Assembly: GCA_038199265.1 (NCBI GenBank)
Contig: JBBPZD010000125.1
Coordinates: 1 to 6,142, forward strand
DNA: 6,142 nt
Direction: 5' to 3'
Origin: Allobranchiibius sp038199265
Lineage (GTDB): Bacteria > Actinomycetota > Actinomycetes > Actinomycetales > Dermatophilaceae
The notes beneath the pieces are model-generated. The model searched no databases and was not told the DNA's origin. It saw only the letters and a list, made by a program, of their open reading frames with translations. Each line of letters begins with the position of its first letter. Position 1 is the first letter of the stretch. The translations under genes were made by a program, and so were the position numbers. Positions 4,999-6,142 of this stretch are shown piece by piece.

Positions 4999-6104
4999 AG
5001 ATCGAACTCATCGAAGTGCGCCATGTGCGCATCCCACTCGTGGTCCCGTTCCGAACCTCGTTCGGCACGTCCTACGACAAGGACACCTTCCTCGTGCGGG
5101 TCGTCACCGCAGACGCCGAAGGCTGGGCCGAGTGCGGCGCGGAACCCGATCCGTTGTACAGCGAGGAGTTCCTCGCCGGTTGCGAGCTGGTGCTCGCTGA
5201 TCATCTGGTGCCGAGAGTGCTGGCTCTCGGCCCGGCCCTCGGGGCCGAACGCGTGCAGTCGGCGGTGGCGCCGGTCAAGGGCAACCCGATGGCCAAACAC
5301 GTTCTGGAGACGGCCATCCTCGACGCGGAACTCAAGTCGCTCGATCTGTCGTTCGGGCGGTATCTCGGCGCGGTCCACGACCGAGTGCCGGCCGGTGTCT
5401 CGGTCGGGATCATGGACTCGGTTCCCGAGCTGTTGGACGCCATCGACGGTTATCTGGCTGAGGGTTACAAGCGCATCAAACTCAAGATCGAGCCCGGCTG
5501 GGACATCGAGCCGGTGCGGGCGGCACGCGAGAAATACGGCGACGGACTGGTGCTGCAAGTCGACGCCAACACCGCCTACACGCTCAGCGATGCCCGCCAC
5601 CTCGCTCGCCTCGATGAGTTCGACCTGTTGTTGATCGAGCAGCCCCTCGCGGAGGACGACCTGCGCGGACACGCCCAACTCGCCACCCAGATCGCGACCC
5701 CGGTCTGCCTGGATGAGTCGATTACCTCAGCGCGCAGCGCCGCCACGGCCATCGCCCTCGGCGCCTGCAGCGTGATCAACGTCAAACCCGCCCGGGTAGG
5801 GGGCTACTTCGAAGCCCGCCGCATCCACGATGTCGCCGCCGCGAACGGCATCCCGGTCTGGTGCGGAGGGATGCTCGAATGCGGGATCGGTCGGGCGCCC
5901 AACGTGGCGCTTGCCGCCCTACCTAACTTCGTGCTCCCCGGCGACACCTCGGCGTCGAGCCGCTACTTCGCCCAGGACGTCACCACCCCGTTCGAGCTCG
6001 AAGACGGTCACCTCGCGGTGCCCACCGGCCCCGGCATCGGCGTCGAGGTGCTGCACGACGTGCTGGATGAGATGACGGTCTCCAAGCGGGAGATCGCAAT
6101 CTGA
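4995..6104 (+). CDS. N-succinylamino acid racemase / o-succinylbenzoate synthase (enolase superfamily, MLE subgroup)
   Basis: A 369-residue cytoplasmic TIM-barrel enzyme needing Mg2+, nearly the length of the Amycolatopsis NSAR/OSBS (368). Catalytic set seen: Lys162 and Lys164 in KLKIEPGWD (162-170), metal ligands Asp190 (QVDANTAY), Glu215 (LIEQPLAEDDL) and Asp240 (CLDESI), and the opposite-face base Lys264 (NVKPARVGGY). GGMLECGIGRAPNVALAALP (291-310) is characteristic of the NSAR/OSBS subfamily. These are each offset by one from published Amycolatopsis residues (K163, D189, E214, D239, K263). Arg267 matches Arg266 there, a second-shell residue reported to favour racemase activity. Such enzymes racemise N-succinyl amino acids by two-base 1,1-proton transfer and may also dehydrate SHCHC to o-succinylbenzoate for menaquinone. 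With a GNAT neighbour and an amino-acid permease, and no men genes in view, racemisation is the likelier job. Mycobacterial MenC proper is shorter and of another subfamily, by recollection. Confidence 0.93.
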   Translation: MKIELIEVRHVRIPLVVPFRTSFGTSYDKDTFLVRVVTADAEGWAECGAEPDPLYSEEFLAGCELVLADHLVPRVLALGPALGAERVQSAVAPVKGNPMAKHVLETAILDAELKSLDLSFGRYLGAVHDRVPAGVSVGIMDSVPELLDAIDGYLAEGYKRIKLKIEPGWDIEPVRAAREKYGDGLVLQVDANTAYTLSDARHLARLDEFDLLLIEQPLAEDDLRGHAQLATQIATPVCLDESITSARSAATAIALGACSVINVKPARVGGYFEARRIHDVAAANGIPVWCGGMLECGIGRAPNVALAALPNFVLPGDTSASSRYFAQDVTTPFELEDGHLAVPTGPGIGVEVLHDVLDEMTVSKREIAI

Positions 6105-6116
6105 CTCGACCTCGCT

Positions 6117-6130
6117 GAGTTGTGCAACTC
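6117..6130. repeat. Palindrome GAGTTG-TG-CAACTC after the racemase gene
   Basis: A perfect 6-bp inverted repeat with a 2-bp centre, 12 bp past the racemase stop. The arms are short, the loop as a hairpin would be about 4 nt, and no T-run follows, so an intrinsic terminator is unlikely. AGTTGTGCAACT-like palindromes resemble MarR-type operators, so it may belong to a gene beyond the window. Function unknown. Confidence 0.35.
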
Positions 6131-6142
6131 GTTGCTCTCTAC

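Noticed and set aside
4968..5678. A 236-codon minus-strand open frame over the racemase
   Set aside because: Antisense to the catalytic motifs of the racemase and without recognisable domains or a ribosome site.
4995..6104. Dedicated menaquinone gene menC
   Set aside because: The subfamily motifs, length and GNAT neighbour point to the NSAR/OSBS group; no other men genes are visible. Bifunctionality is not excluded.
6105..6142. Intrinsic terminator after the racemase
   Set aside because: The only palindrome has 6-bp arms at most, is not GC-rich and is not followed by a T-run.

Overview
This is a high-GC window with GTG/TTG starts alongside ATG, Shine-Dalgarno-led overlapping genes, and protein families typical of Actinobacteria (a tandem universal stress protein, a DnaE2-type polymerase tail, an NSAR-type enolase-superfamily enzyme). 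A mycobacterium or close relative is my best guess. That is an impression from codon use and families, not a database match.

Layout. On the minus strand, positions 867 to 1 hold the first 289 codons of a CLC-family chloride channel/transporter that runs off the left edge. A short divergent intergenic region with TTGCATAC-type repeats (870-898) separates it from a plus-strand ORF (893-1648). That ORF is the most unusual object in the window. Its first ~76 residues read as the start of a MarR-family repressor. The next ~170 residues read as the extreme C-terminus, including the OB fold, of an error-prone DNA polymerase DnaE2/ImuC. MarR has lost its recognition helix and wing, and DnaE2 has lost all its catalytic domains. 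I infer a deletion or rearrangement scar (or an assembly join) that happens to stay in frame.

After a 108-bp gap with a plausible extended -10 promoter, a tightly packed plus-strand operon begins: a CAT-type APC amino-acid permease (1757-3190), a tandem-domain universal stress protein (3187-4095), a GNAT-like acyltransferase of the COG3375 kind (about 4114-4998), and an enolase-superfamily N-succinylamino acid racemase/o-succinylbenzoate synthase (4995-6104). Two of the three junctions are ATGA stop/start overlaps, and the third gap is under 20 nt.

How the genes may work together. GNAT acyltransferase next to NSAR is the pairing described for the succinylation route that converts D-amino acids irreversibly to L-amino acids: N-succinyltransferase, then racemase, then desuccinylase. 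An amino-acid permease heading the operon fits import of the substrate. The third enzyme (an M20-type desuccinylase) is not in the window and could lie downstream. The USP in the same operon is an unexplained partner. I see no RNA genes, IS elements, CRISPR arrays or clear intrinsic terminators.
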